From Spirochaetales bacterium (GTDB lineage: Bacteria; Spirochaetota; Spirochaetia; SZUA-6; JAFGRV01): a stretch of 64,000 nt of DNA. Made by a program: the position numbers and the translations under genes. The stretch spans positions 18,479 through 82,478 of the forward strand of contig JAFGWI010000033.1 in assembly GCA_016937215.1 (NCBI GenBank), in the 5' to 3' direction. Of the stretch, positions 9,335-18,983 are shown in pieces (position 1 is the first letter of the stretch; every line of letters starts with the position of its first letter). A model generated the notes under the pieces. That model was not told the origin of the DNA, ran no database searches, and saw only the letters and a program-made list of their open reading frames with translations.

Positions 9335-10120
9335 CTAAAAAAGCGGAAATTCAGGTTTTAAAATAATCTGATAGGAAATTTTAATGTCTGAATTAATGTG
9401 GTTCTCGGCAAATTCAATCTTAAAAAAAGGCGTAGAACTTGAATCAATATAAAACTCATGGCCGCAGCAATCAAGATTCAAGGCAAGGCCTTCATATACC
9501 AGGCGTAAATCCTTGATAGCAGGGTTTTTCTCGGGAAAAGTAATGATGAGTGAATATATACCGCTGTTTTCACGTACACGATAAATATCGCTATCCTGAA
9601 TTTGCCCTTCATTCAATTTGTAAATCAGGGCATTATGCTCTCCTGGTTCAAGTTGCCAGGATTCTTTATAATGATTATTCGGTTCAAAATTATCGCCAAG
9701 ACTGCTGAATATGGCAGGAACAAATTGATTGGTCATTTCAGTAATGGCACCTGCTTTTATAAAAGCAAGGCGATAATAATAGATTCGGTTGGGAAGGGCT
9801 GTTTTATCCACAAAACTGGAAGTATTGATATCAGGAAAAGAGGTGTCCAGGTTGTTTTCATGGGCTGATGTATAGCGATAAATTCGGTAGCCATCAACAC
9901 CTGGGTTAAGATTCCACCAAAGACAAATCCCTTCGGTACATTCAAAGGGAATACTATATAATTCATTATCATCTTCCAGGTTAGCGCTTTTATCAAGCAA
10001 CACATTATCATACCCTTCTGGTTCAATCTCCTCGGGATTCATGACCGGGCAACCGCCCAAAAAGCCCACACAATTGGCCAAAACCAAAAATAACCAAAAT
10101 TTATTCATCCTTTTGTTCAT
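9335..10120 (-). CDS. Lipoprotein with fibronectin-III-like domain
   Basis: This protein of 261 residues starts at the ATG at 10118-10120, which has AAGGAT upstream; an upstream extension to 10150 has no such site. A lipoprotein signal ends in the lipobox LGGC. The central part reads like an Fn3 domain (ICLWWNLNPGVDGYRIYRY ... RIYYYRLAFIKAG). The C-terminal 130 residues look all-beta and are unrecognised. It is probably anchored to a membrane surface. It is monocistronic, and a cluster of palindromic GCATA-type sites lies upstream. Confidence 0.68.
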   Translation of the reverse strand: MNKRMNKFWLFLVLANCVGFLGGCPVMNPEEIEPEGYDNVLLDKSANLEDDNELYSIPFECTEGICLWWNLNPGVDGYRIYRYTSAHENNLDTSFPDINTSSFVDKTALPNRIYYYRLAFIKAGAITEMTNQFVPAIFSSLGDNFEPNNHYKESWQLEPGEHNALIYKLNEGQIQDSDIYRVRENSGIYSLIITFPEKNPAIKDLRLVYEGLALNLDCCGHEFYIDSSSTPFFKIEFAENHINSDIKISYQIILKPEFPLF

Positions 10121-10324
10121 AATACGATCCTTTTTTAAATACCCTTTCAACAGCCATCTCTTTTAAGAAAGGCTAGAATAATTAATTGTCTCTGAATTTT
10201 TTAATATTGCTCTTTAATATTTACTGCAATTTTTATGCCAAGTTTATGAAAGCAAAATATCTTCTTTACAGAACAGTAAATAAAAGATTTTTTTCAGGAA
10301 TCACCATTGTTTTTTAAAGGGTTC

Positions 10325-10622
10325 GAGCTATGCAAAATGCATAGCTCAGCTGTTTTTTTAACATAATTTTAATTATCATAAGGAATTATCACATTATGCA
10401 AAATGCATAGACCTATGAAATTTGCATAGAAAAATTGAAAAAAACCTTTGGAATTGAGCCATTTATCTGGAATTCTAAAAATTTTGTGCTATATTTCGGA
10501 AAATTTTTAGAAATTATTTTTTTTTGCATAACAAATCTCTTTTTTTGCCATTAATAAATTAGAGACAGAAGGTATGGTCGTTAATTTTTTCAAAAATTGT
10601 CGACCAAAACACTTTTTGCATA
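10325..10622. promoter_or_regulatory. Cluster of palindromic GCATA boxes
   Basis: In the 617-bp gap between the lipoprotein start and the jetD stop there is a perfect 10-bp-arm palindrome, GAGCTATGCA / TGCATAGCTC (10325-10347). A second TATGCA-AAA-TGCATA follows (10395-10409), then a degenerate copy CTATG/GCATAG (10413-10429) and single GCATA boxes at 10526-10530 and 10618-10622. Further inverted repeats lie at 10475-10485/10500-10510 and 10575-10580/10601-10606. The pattern suggests repeated sites for a dimeric regulator. The first palindrome is followed by a T-run on the plus strand and could also act as a terminator. Confidence 0.45.
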
Positions 10623-10737
10623 AAAACAGAGATTCTTGTACAAAATCAAAATAAAAAATTGTGGACTAAGAACTTTCGCGGACTCGGCAGGCATGTTGAA
10701 ATACCCAAAATGATGGTTATGCCACCATTTCAGCAGT

Positions 10738-11889
10738 CTATAGCAGTTTGTTTTGTTTTAAATAGGCAAGGAGATAATCCTGGGACACATGTTCCTGTTC
10801 CAGACGCCCTTTTTGAGGATGGTCCAGTAAATATTGGCACATTTTTTTTTCATGGGGGTTCAGATACTGCGGAAGCCCGGTCATGGAAACACCGGGAAGG
10901 GGAACCGCGAATTGCTGAAAGCTCTCGTAACACTGAAAGTCCATGAGCATAGATCGGGTTTGGGGAAAAATCGAACGAACGAGGGACAAAATTCCAAAAC
11001 CAGGGGGATCAAGATCGCCCCAATAAAAAAGGGATTTATTGCAAAGCCATTGTACCTTTTTCAATATACCTGCCCGAAATCCGCTTCCCCACATCACAAC
11101 AGAATCACTCAGCAAAGGAAAACTGAGAAAATTGGTTTTGTTTTCTATAATGAAAACACGTTGTCCCTGAAGTTCCTTGTTACAGAAAATTCCCAATGGT
11201 TTTGAAACATCAACTTCCGTGGTATTTTCGATGTACCGGCAGCGAATAAGGGGTTCATCATATTTTAATTTATAACGTTTTGAAAAATCGCTTTCAGCCC
11301 ATTCAATGCGATTAGGGGGAAGTAAAAAATCCAGCAGAGAACGAAGGATTTTCCGGTTTTCCTCGACAAATTTGCTGTGAATCTCCAGGGGGATTTCACG
11401 AAGATAAATATCGGGCTCAGGATTGTTCATAAACCAATGGCAGACCAACAAAAGATTCGGCCAATGCCGCGGATCTGTTTCAAGAAGACTGATGTTTTTT
11501 TCAAACCACTCTTCGAGTTCCGGCAGGGATTGCCTTATCAGCTCCACATTGCAAACAAAACGCTTAAAATCCGCTGTTTTTTCTATGAAACGAAGAAAAT
11601 GGCTTTCCTGGGAGAAATAGATTCGTTTTATACGGCTTTGAAGGCCGTATTTTTTGGAATTCACTGTTTCCCAGTCTATGGAATATCCAAAACCCCTTTT
11701 TTCCAAGGAACGGCTCAATAAAAGTTCGATGGATTTTTTTCGTTCCACAAAGGGATCGGTGAGTTTTCCTTTATTGCAGGATATTTCAAGGGGGAAAAAA
11801 TCTTCTTTTTTTAAAAAAGCCCTGCAAAAAGCCAGATACTTTGCCCTGGCTTTTTTCTTAACTTCCTGTGGGCTGACCATTTTGCTCAA
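10738..11889 (-). CDS. jetD: Wadjet protein JetD (TOPRIM-like nuclease subunit)
   Basis: This 383-residue protein matches the JetD layout: an N-terminal DUF3322-type part with IPLEIHSKFVEENRKIL near the middle, then a DUF2220/TOPRIM-like C-terminal part. The TOPRIM acidic residues are visible as IIENKTNFLSFP (glutamate) and WGDLDPPGFGIL (D-x-D). In characterised Wadjet systems JetD is the metal-dependent nuclease that cuts circular plasmid DNA after loop extrusion by JetABC. Its start overlaps the end of jetC by 32 bases, so it is the last gene of a jetABCD operon. Length and motifs look intact. Confidence 0.93.
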   Translation of the reverse strand: MSKMVSPQEVKKKARAKYLAFCRAFLKKEDFFPLEISCNKGKLTDPFVERKKSIELLLSRSLEKRGFGYSIDWETVNSKKYGLQSRIKRIYFSQESHFLRFIEKTADFKRFVCNVELIRQSLPELEEWFEKNISLLETDPRHWPNLLLVCHWFMNNPEPDIYLREIPLEIHSKFVEENRKILRSLLDFLLPPNRIEWAESDFSKRYKLKYDEPLIRCRYIENTTEVDVSKPLGIFCNKELQGQRVFIIENKTNFLSFPLLSDSVVMWGSGFRAGILKKVQWLCNKSLFYWGDLDPPGFGILSLVRSIFPQTRSMLMDFQCYESFQQFAVPLPGVSMTGLPQYLNPHEKKMCQYLLDHPQKGRLEQEHVSQDYLLAYLKQNKLL

Positions 11890-14800
11890 TTATCGCGAAT
11901 TCCTTTTTTTTCTCACGGTATTCTTCAAGAGTCATGTTATAAAGACTGGATCGTTGGCCGTCACTTTCAACAAAATGCACTGCCTTTATATAATCCTCAA
12001 CTATGTTGATTTTATCAAGGGGTGTAACAACCATTAACTGCAGTTCCAGCTTTTTAAAGAGGTCCATGGCATAAACCGAGTTTTCAGGATCCACCTTGCT
12101 GAAGGCTTCATCAACAATGGCAAATCGGAAAGAGCGATGGTGGCTGCCTTCACCGGAAATATTAAATTGATAGGCAATGGCTGAGGCCAATATAGTGTAG
12201 GCCAGCTTGGCTTTCTCGCCTCCGGAAAGGCTTTGGGAATCCTGATAAAACTGTTTTTCCTTATCATCTTCGCGAAAACGCTCGATAGCGGAAAAATTCA
12301 GCCAGTTTCTCACATCAAGCAGTTTTTTGCGCTTATAATTGTCCTCCTGGAGTTGAAGAATAAACCTTTGCATGTTTGAAAAAAGCTTTTCCAGGGCCCC
12401 TTCGTCGCGGTTGGCCAAATCCAGGACATTGCCCAAAATGTTTTTAAGCTGGCCTTTGAAAGTCAAAATCGCGTTGTCTCTGGCTGGTTCATAATGCAAA
12501 ATAATGTAAGTTGAAGGGGATTTGTTATATTCAATTTCGCCCAGGGCGCTGTTAAGTTCGTCGATGCTCTTTTTAATCTCGTTTTCCGCGTCCTCCAGGC
12601 TTTGACGGAAATTGACCAGATCTTCAATCATTTTTTCGTTTAAAAATTCCTTGAAGTCCTTTTTATAACGGGGCAGATCATCATGGTTCAAAACCTCGAA
12701 TATCCGCTTGTATTCATCTTTAAATTCAACGTCAGCCGCCAGTTCAATGGTCAATTCCTCCCAGCCTGGATATTCCCGCAAAATATCACCGCCCGGCGAC
12801 TTAAATTTTGTCATGGTTTTTACCAGCTTTTTTTCCACAGCGTGGAATTTTTCTTCAGCTTCGTTTAGCAAAACCTCTATTTTTTCAAAACTATCAAGTC
12901 GCGCGTTTTTCAATCCTTCTAAAGATAATGAAGACAAGCCTTCCATGGTTTTCCCGATTAAACGGCAAATTTTTTGCTCATCAAACACAATTCCGGCAAA
13001 ATGTTCCAGAAGCTGTGAATAACTTTCTTTTTCCGATAACAGGTTTTTCATCACCTCTTCCAGGCTGCCGATATACTGATCAGTATCCTTTATTTCATTC
13101 CGCAATTTTTTTATTTCTGCTTCCAGGTTTTCCAGCTTTTTCTGAAGCTGCTGAAGCTCTTTTGAAGCCGCGGCCAGCTCCTTTTTATCATTCTCCAGTT
13201 TAAGCACGCGTTCCTGGGATTCCCACCAATTCAGTTCATTGAAATTCCTGAATTCGTTAAAACGGGTCAAATCAGCTTTGATTTGATGATACTCATCCTG
13301 CCGTCCGCGTAATTGTTCAAAGGTTTTTTGGCTTTCACTTAAATCTTCGGACAATTGACGAACTTGCTCCCGAAGCATGGAAATTTTATTATAATTGTCC
13401 CAACCCAGAACAAAATTCTCGCGGCCCCTGTCGGCTTTCCGGTCATCCTTTTCATGCCGTTCGCCCGATTTTACCAAACCCTCAGGGGTTACAGCTTTGT
13501 TAAAATGAGAAAAATCATCGACCTTTTCAACACAGCGATAATCAAAATGATTATGAAGATGATTTTCCACCCAATGAAAAAAGGGAGATTCCTTTTTGAT
13601 TTCCAGTTTATAAATAAGGCTTTCAGCATCTATATCCCTGTCATGAGTCCAGAATGCTTCCTGACCTGTCCGGTAATAAATCAAGCGCCCCTTTAAATTA
13701 TTCTTGTTTACAAAACGGTTCACCTTTAGGTAATGCTCTTCATTCACCAGCAAACAAAGAGCGAAGTTGTGAAGAATCCTTTCAGCGGCAAGTTCCCACT
13801 GAAGCTCGCTATCCTTAACCTGAATAAGCTCACCAGCAAAGGGTAATTCCTTTTCCGTAAGCCCAAGGGCTTCAAGAATGGCATGACGCATTTCAATATT
13901 TGTTCGGGGTATATTATTCTTCCGTTTCATGAGGGAAAGAATATCTGCTTCGCGGTTTTCCTTTTCTTCAACGATTCGACTGATTTTCTGACGATTCAAA
14001 AACAAACGTTCTTCAAGTTCATGATATTTATCATCGATTTCCTTTTCTTTCTGCCTGGCCCATTGCTTGTTTTCCAGGTAATCAGCCTCTTTTTTCAGTT
14101 CACCGATTTTCAGCCTTTGCGCCACTTGGTTATAACGTTTAAAATTGTTCAGTTTGCTAGTCTTGATTTCTTCGTTGTGACGGATTTCATCTTCAATGCG
14201 TAATATCTGTTGGGCCGCGTCATTCTTGTCAATGGCATTCTGTAAATCGCGCCTCTCCCTGTCATAATCATCATGTTTTTTTTCAAGCCCCTGTCTTTTT
14301 TCCTGCCCGAGATTCAATTCTTCGGTTTTAAGATCCAATTCAAAATCAACCCGCTGGCAAATCATGGACGCGAAAAAACCGGGTACAAGCTGTTTGTTTT
14401 CCCTGTACTCGGTAATTTTCAGATGGGATTTCTCAAACTCTTCGATGCAATCGATAACCGGTTCAAGGTACTCAAGCTGCTTTCCCGCCAGTTCGATTTT
14501 CCGATGGGCATTGAACAATTGCTGATAATTGGAATGGAGCCCCTGAAATTCGTTTTCCATATCCGGCGTGTCCAGCATATTGTCCCTGATAAATTCATTC
14601 AAATTACCAAGAACCTTGACACCGACAATATGAGAAAAAAGATTTAATGCTTTTTCAGAGCGAAGACCAAGGATGGGCAGAAAATACCTCGCGTATAGAG
14701 AAAAACTTTCATAAAAATTGATTCCATGATTCAAATGCCAGTTTTTTCTGAAATTGCTGTTAAAATCCAGGGGCAGCAAATGCTCTTTTAATGAAAGTTC

Positions 14801-15250
14801 CATGGGGCTGGAAAAATAAAGCTGAGACAAGCCTCCTGATGTGAATCGCCGGATTTGCCCAAGACAGAGCTCTCGCTGAAGAGCTTCGTTTTTAAACACA
14901 CCAAGCAGCACGGAATAATCTTTTTTATCGCGAAGATATTCGGCAACAGCACTGGTCTGCTCTTCACTTCGGCGACTACCAATCGCGCCCAGCACATAGG
15001 AACGCTCTGTTCGCTCTCGCTTACGGTCCGCGCCGGAAGACTGATTATAATGGCGTTTGGACGAGGGCACCAGCAAGGTAATAAGCGCGTCCACAAGGGT
15101 TGTTTTTCCGGAACCATTGGCGCCTGTCAACAAGGAGGATTCACCCCCTGGCGCCAGTTGATAGATTTTTCCGTCAAAGCAACCCCAATTGTAAAACTCA
15201 AAACGATGCAGTTTATAACCGCCTTGTCCCAAATCAAAGAGCATTGACAT
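11858..15250 (-). CDS. jetC: Wadjet protein JetC (SMC/MukB-like ATPase)
   Basis: This SMC-like protein has about 1130 residues. A Walker A motif (TGANGSGKTT) lies near residue 45. Long coiled coils follow, interrupted by a hinge-like region near the middle. The C-terminal head has the ABC signature SLSGGEKAKLAYTIL and Walker B with catalytic glutamate, FAIVDEAFSKVDP. In the Wadjet family JetC is the motor of the JetABC loop-extruding complex that senses closed circular DNA by size. The likely start is ATG 15248-15250 or 15242-15244; both lie within the end of jetB, so translation is probably coupled. The reading frame is uninterrupted. Confidence 0.95.
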   Translation of the reverse strand: MSMLFDLGQGGYKLHRFEFYNWGCFDGKIYQLAPGGESSLLTGANGSGKTTLVDALITLLVPSSKRHYNQSSGADRKRERTERSYVLGAIGSRRSEEQTSAVAEYLRDKKDYSVLLGVFKNEALQRELCLGQIRRFTSGGLSQLYFSSPMELSLKEHLLPLDFNSNFRKNWHLNHGINFYESFSLYARYFLPILGLRSEKALNLFSHIVGVKVLGNLNEFIRDNMLDTPDMENEFQGLHSNYQQLFNAHRKIELAGKQLEYLEPVIDCIEEFEKSHLKITEYRENKQLVPGFFASMICQRVDFELDLKTEELNLGQEKRQGLEKKHDDYDRERRDLQNAIDKNDAAQQILRIEDEIRHNEEIKTSKLNNFKRYNQVAQRLKIGELKKEADYLENKQWARQKEKEIDDKYHELEERLFLNRQKISRIVEEKENREADILSLMKRKNNIPRTNIEMRHAILEALGLTEKELPFAGELIQVKDSELQWELAAERILHNFALCLLVNEEHYLKVNRFVNKNNLKGRLIYYRTGQEAFWTHDRDIDAESLIYKLEIKKESPFFHWVENHLHNHFDYRCVEKVDDFSHFNKAVTPEGLVKSGERHEKDDRKADRGRENFVLGWDNYNKISMLREQVRQLSEDLSESQKTFEQLRGRQDEYHQIKADLTRFNEFRNFNELNWWESQERVLKLENDKKELAAASKELQQLQKKLENLEAEIKKLRNEIKDTDQYIGSLEEVMKNLLSEKESYSQLLEHFAGIVFDEQKICRLIGKTMEGLSSLSLEGLKNARLDSFEKIEVLLNEAEEKFHAVEKKLVKTMTKFKSPGGDILREYPGWEELTIELAADVEFKDEYKRIFEVLNHDDLPRYKKDFKEFLNEKMIEDLVNFRQSLEDAENEIKKSIDELNSALGEIEYNKSPSTYIILHYEPARDNAILTFKGQLKNILGNVLDLANRDEGALEKLFSNMQRFILQLQEDNYKRKKLLDVRNWLNFSAIERFREDDKEKQFYQDSQSLSGGEKAKLAYTILASAIAYQFNISGEGSHHRSFRFAIVDEAFSKVDPENSVYAMDLFKKLELQLMVVTPLDKINIVEDYIKAVHFVESDGQRSSLYNMTLEEYREKKKEFAIIEQNGQPTGS

Positions 15251-15836
15251 ATATTTCCAACCTTTTTTTAAAATCATTCAAGAATTCGGGGTCGACCTTG
15301 GCCTTAATAATGCGGCGGACTTCATAGACATCTTCGTTATCCTGGGACCCGGTTAAATTTATTTGCTTTAAAAAACCCAGAGATTCCACTTGATGTATAT
15401 ATTTATCTAGCTCACGGAAAAGACTGGTTTCATCGGTTTTTTCCTTAAAATAAATCCTGATTCGTTCGCGAATTTCCTTCTTTCGAATAAAAAGGCGAGT
15501 ACTCTCGCTGCTGGATGTGTCAAAACGCTCGAGTTCTTCCCTAAGAATAACACACAACAGGGTCGCTTCAAAGGTAATTCTTCGACGGGTTACAAGGCGG
15601 GGAATGCGGCTTTCCGGGCTGTCTTCCTGAGCCTCCATCTGCCGTAAATAACAAAAACCTTCGGCTTCCTGCAAATCGATTTCAAGACCTATAAGCCCTA
15701 AATAATCGGTCACCTTGTTCCGCATTACCAGCAACAAGGACCAGTCGCTGTCCTCTTCATAAACAGGTCCGCGTAACAGTTTTATAACAAGAGCAGCCAA
15801 ATCCACATCAATGTCTTTTTTTCCATCCATTATCAT
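15234..15836 (-). CDS. jetB: Wadjet protein JetB (MukE-like, DUF4194)
   Basis: This 200-residue, DUF4194-like protein corresponds to JetB, the MukE/KITE-type winged-helix partner of the JetC ATPase. Typical features are the early LAALVIKLLRGPVYEEDSDW, the central RLVTRRRITFEATLLCVILR and the late KEKTDETSLFRELDKYIHQVESLGFL. Its ATG overlaps the jetA stop (ATGA at 15833-15836), and GGAGGTG at 15848-15854 supplies the ribosome-binding site. Its 3' end overlaps the jetC start. It has no catalytic motif, as expected for a structural subunit. Confidence 0.92.
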   Translation of the reverse strand: MIMDGKKDIDVDLAALVIKLLRGPVYEEDSDWSLLLVMRNKVTDYLGLIGLEIDLQEAEGFCYLRQMEAQEDSPESRIPRLVTRRRITFEATLLCVILREELERFDTSSSESTRLFIRKKEIRERIRIYFKEKTDETSLFRELDKYIHQVESLGFLKQINLTGSQDNEDVYEVRRIIKAKVDPEFLNDFKKRLEIYVNAL

Positions 15837-17275
15837 CGTAAAAATATCACCTCCGGTGCCCTTAAACTCTTTCTGATATTATTAAACACATAATCGATTG
15901 TAACCGATGTCTCATCCATAATTCGGCTGCTTCGGGAGCTTGAGGCAATTTCGTAATAAACCAGTATCTCGGACAAACCTTTTTCCGGGGGAAAAGCCTC
16001 TAACACATCTTTGATGCGGACTTCCGGTTTTTCCATAAGGAGCTTGCGGATATTTGCTTCCAGTTTGCGGCGGTCCACATAAAATTGATTAAACAGACCC
16101 GCGACCTGGCCCAAATTCATGGTATCATCGCTTAAATCTATATTTTTATAAACCGTTTCTTCTTCAGGAAAACGCAAGGGCCGCTCCATGGGCATGGTGA
16201 TTTCTGCGTCTCCATCAAGCTCCATAAAAAAATCATCCCCCGGCGGGGTGTCCTTGGCCGCGAACACAAGCTGTTTGATCTCCTGCATGAGCTCCTTGAT
16301 ACGACGGCGCTGCAACAAAGTGTTCTCAGAAAGAAGCCGGTTGATTTTATCACCCAACCTGTGATTGGAATCGATAATCCGTTTTCCTGCCCGATGGAGG
16401 TAGGTTTTGAGATTTTTAAGAAAACTGTCTTCGCTTGAAAGCGATTTAGCTTCGAGAACATCATAAACCTTTTCCACCAAACGGCTAATACTGTCTGTCC
16501 CCGAGTCGGTAATCAGAAAAGACCAAAAGGAGTGAAATGTTTTTCCCTGGGGCGATTGCTTTAAATCCTGATGGGCATCCAGTGTGGCGCCAAGGATATC
16601 GCCTCGGCTCAGACCCATATTGGCCTCTTCTTTGTAAATCTGGTCCACGATGAATTTAAAATTCTCTTCAACTTCCTTAAAATCGGCCAGCAGGTCCCGG
16701 GAGCTTCGGCTGATTTCCTCAAAGCGCTCCTTGATTTGCCAATTATCAAAACTACGCACCATTCCTGATTTTTCAATCTCCTTCATTTCCTGATCAATGG
16801 CCTTTCGTTTTTCTTTAAGTTCCTTGATTTTTTCTTCAGGATTTTCAAGACTCTTTGAAACCAGTTCTTCAAGACGCCTTAAAATATCATAAAACCGAGA
16901 TTCCGTTCCCACTGATTCGCGAGGTTTTAAATCCTCGAGCCAGCGGAACACACGTTCAATATAGCCTGTCAATTCGTGAACAATCACACCGCGTTCATTC
17001 ACATATTTTCTCAAATAGCGGTTTTCTTCGCGGCACCAGGAATCGATCATCCTGGCCGCATTATCCAGATATTCGGGTATTTCATCGTCCGCTTCATCAT
17101 GATTTTCCAGAAAAGCGCTCAGGGAAATGATTAATTCCTCGGCTGGAATTGTAATTTTTTGCCGACTTTTAAACTCCTGCCATAAAAAAGCCAGGATCTG
17201 GGGGGCTTTTTGAGCTCTGAGAATTTTTAAAGCTGGATTATCCTTGATCATGATGGACAATTCCTGAACAGTCAT
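15833..17275 (-). CDS. jetA: Wadjet protein JetA (MukF/kleisin-like, DUF3375)
   Basis: This 480-residue protein matches DUF3375, the JetA kleisin subunit of type I Wadjet. It shows LRAQKAPQILAFLWQEFK at the N-terminus, an acidic ENHDEADDEIPEYLDNAARMIDSWC segment, a helical middle part with coiled coil (residues about 150-200) and a C-terminal winged-helix region. It bridges JetB and JetC in the loop-extruding complex. AAGGAT precedes the ATG at 17275. It is the first gene of jetABCD, and its upstream region contains a rearranged family A repeat. Confidence 0.93.
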   Translation of the reverse strand: MTVQELSIMIKDNPALKILRAQKAPQILAFLWQEFKSRQKITIPAEELIISLSAFLENHDEADDEIPEYLDNAARMIDSWCREENRYLRKYVNERGVIVHELTGYIERVFRWLEDLKPRESVGTESRFYDILRRLEELVSKSLENPEEKIKELKEKRKAIDQEMKEIEKSGMVRSFDNWQIKERFEEISRSSRDLLADFKEVEENFKFIVDQIYKEEANMGLSRGDILGATLDAHQDLKQSPQGKTFHSFWSFLITDSGTDSISRLVEKVYDVLEAKSLSSEDSFLKNLKTYLHRAGKRIIDSNHRLGDKINRLLSENTLLQRRRIKELMQEIKQLVFAAKDTPPGDDFFMELDGDAEITMPMERPLRFPEEETVYKNIDLSDDTMNLGQVAGLFNQFYVDRRKLEANIRKLLMEKPEVRIKDVLEAFPPEKGLSEILVYYEIASSSRSSRIMDETSVTIDYVFNNIRKSLRAPEVIFLR

Positions 17276-17329
17276 CGCTTATATCCTTTTTTTAAAAAAA
17301 CAGCTGTATTTGTTTAGCAGAAATTTTCA

Positions 17330-17652
17330 GGGCATTGCCTGATATATCCAGGGGCTTTCAGGCCAGGCTTTACTCGACTTTGTTTTGCTCCCAAAGCCCC
17401 AGGCCGCAAAGCTTGTTGCGTAACCTCGAGATACGAAACTATTGTGCTATACCTGGAGGGCCCATGCGTATATACCCCCCTATATAGTGTCACAATAGTT
17501 AACCTATCGGTCGCGTAACCATTTTGGCATGGGCAAGCAATCAATATCAAGCGTTTATGACCAGCAGCGCCTGCCGGCTTAAACAGATTTAGGATTTCAG
17601 AAAGCCATTTTCAAAAAAATGGCTTTCTGCCGCTCCAATCCCCAAGGCTTGT
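17330..17652 (-). repeat. Rearranged family A repeat with an insert (copy A3)
   Basis: The left part (17330-17410) resembles the family A start, with GGGCATTGCCTG and CAGGCCAGGCTTTACTCGAC. The right part (17597-17645) is a good hairpin 2 (AGAAAGCCATTTT.../AAAATGGCTTTCT) followed by GCCGCTCCAATCCCC. Between them lie about 185 unrelated bases. They hold an inverted repeat (17437-17446 with 17491-17500) flanked by the direct repeat GCGTAACC (17418-17425 and 17513-17520). This suggests a second insertion into an older copy. The strand is uncertain; the sequence reads in the plus orientation. Confidence 0.5.
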
Positions 17653-18247
17653 CCTTGCAATTGAGCATATAGCTAAACAAGTACTGACAGATTATTATTG
17701 AAGAAAATATAGCATCATTTTCCGAAAGAACGCAATACATTTACCCATGAAGAAGCCGCTTATTAGCGCTAGGGATAGAAGCTATGGCCGATAATTTTTT
17801 ATTCGCGGTAATTTCTCAAGTTAAACCAATATCTGATACATGAAGATGATTGTTATTCTAGCTATGCCTAAAACGGCTCACCCATGAAATTTTCACTTCG
17901 CTGAATGAGAATTAACAGCTGCTATAAAATGTTACTCCTCGAATCGAGAAATAAACGCCATTCTGCAAGCCGAGTCTCTTTTATAAGGGCTGATTTATTG
18001 GATATTATGAAAACAAGGTGTATAATAAAGAGCAGCATTGGAAACAATTCATTTTAGAGAAATCCCTTTTTTTTGAACGGCAAATCAAGCTCCTGCTTTA
18101 TTTACAAACGGTTGACAAGGTTTGAAGACAAAAAAGGATTGCTTTTCTCGAAAATAACCATTGGGGCTCAAGAAAAATTGAGTTTCTCTTAATAGCCCTT
18201 GATAGGGCAATTAAGAACTGTCTATAATCAGATTTTCATTTATTTAG
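17653..18247. other. Intergenic region upstream of the VanZ-like gene, no gene seen
   Basis: About 600 AT-rich bases between the rearranged repeat and the VanZ-like gene. I find no ORF with a plausible ribosome-binding site and no recognisable RNA. Confidence 0.45.
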
Positions 18248-18259
18248 ATGGAGGCAATT

Positions 18260-18667
18260 TTGAACACAAACACCAAAAATCATCCTGTGATCATGATCAT
18301 TACTTTTCTGGCAATTATATTTTTCAGCACGCTTCCTTCCATTCAGCCAGACATGGGAATACAAAACAGTGATAAATTTTTTCACGGCCTGGCCTATTTC
18401 ATACTTGCCTTGAGCATTATTCTATCCTTTGATCAGCTCAAATATATGATACTCTTCATGGTCATTGGTTTGTTACTCAGCATATCACTGGAATTCCTTC
18501 AGGAAATGATACCAAGAAGGCATTTCTCAGTTTTTGATATGTTAGCTAATGGTATTGGTCTTTTTTTGGGATCAATGGTAGGTTTGGTTTTTAAAAAAAC
18601 CCTTCATGGTTTACTAGAAAAATTAAAGCTCATGAAATTTTTTAATGGCACTTCCAAAAATCCATGA
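18260..18667 (+). CDS. VanZ-like membrane protein
   Basis: This protein of about 135 residues has four predicted membrane helices and the VanZ-family signature: SDKFFHGLAYFILALSI (motif DKxxHxxxY), then SLEFLQEMIPRRHFSVFDM and LANGIGLFLGS. The family is named for a teicoplanin-resistance protein, but most members have no known role. GGAGG at 18250-18254 favours a TTG start at 18260; an ATG at 18248 overlaps that site and is less likely. The gene stands alone. Confidence 0.8.
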   Translation: MNTNTKNHPVIMIITFLAIIFFSTLPSIQPDMGIQNSDKFFHGLAYFILALSIILSFDQLKYMILFMVIGLLLSISLEFLQEMIPRRHFSVFDMLANGIGLFLGSMVGLVFKKTLHGLLEKLKLMKFFNGTSKNP

Positions 18668-18885
18668 TAATGAATTTTGAGAACTAGAAAAACATTAGCC
18701 TATACTGGCCAATGGCAAAAATATATTTATGGCCCTTAAAATAAGCTGTCATTTTTGTGACTTTACAAATATTTATTTTTTAGTTAGCCTGAATCTTTAT
18801 AAGAAGTAAATTCTATTTCATCCAATAAAAACAACAGTATTTTACCTTAAACAACATAAAAAATAATATTCATTATTACTCCTAT

Positions 18886-18915
18886 TTGAATCGTGTTCAA
18901 AAAAGGCGATAGAAT
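18886..18915 (+). promoter_or_regulatory. Possible sigma-70 promoter of the cimA transcription unit
   Basis: TTGAAT (18886-18891), an 18-bp spacer and TAGAAT (18910-18915) fit a moderate housekeeping promoter 70 bases before the ORF at 18984. No transcript data support it. The rest of the 316-bp gap from 18668 shows nothing recognisable. Confidence 0.35.
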
Positions 18916-18983
18916 GGATTTCCATTTCAATAAACCGGGTTTTCCGAAAGGTCATCCCAAGCTAAAAAACCAGGAGGTATGAG

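Noticed and set aside
13355..14647. Plus-strand ORFs inside jetC
   Set aside because: They lie fully antisense to a long, well-supported SMC gene and lack ribosome-binding sites and recognisable domains.
18668..18983. A riboswitch before the leader ORF (sequence with GGGTTTTCCGAAAGG)
   Set aside because: I compared it with c-di-GMP-I and other motifs from memory and the core nucleotides do not fit.
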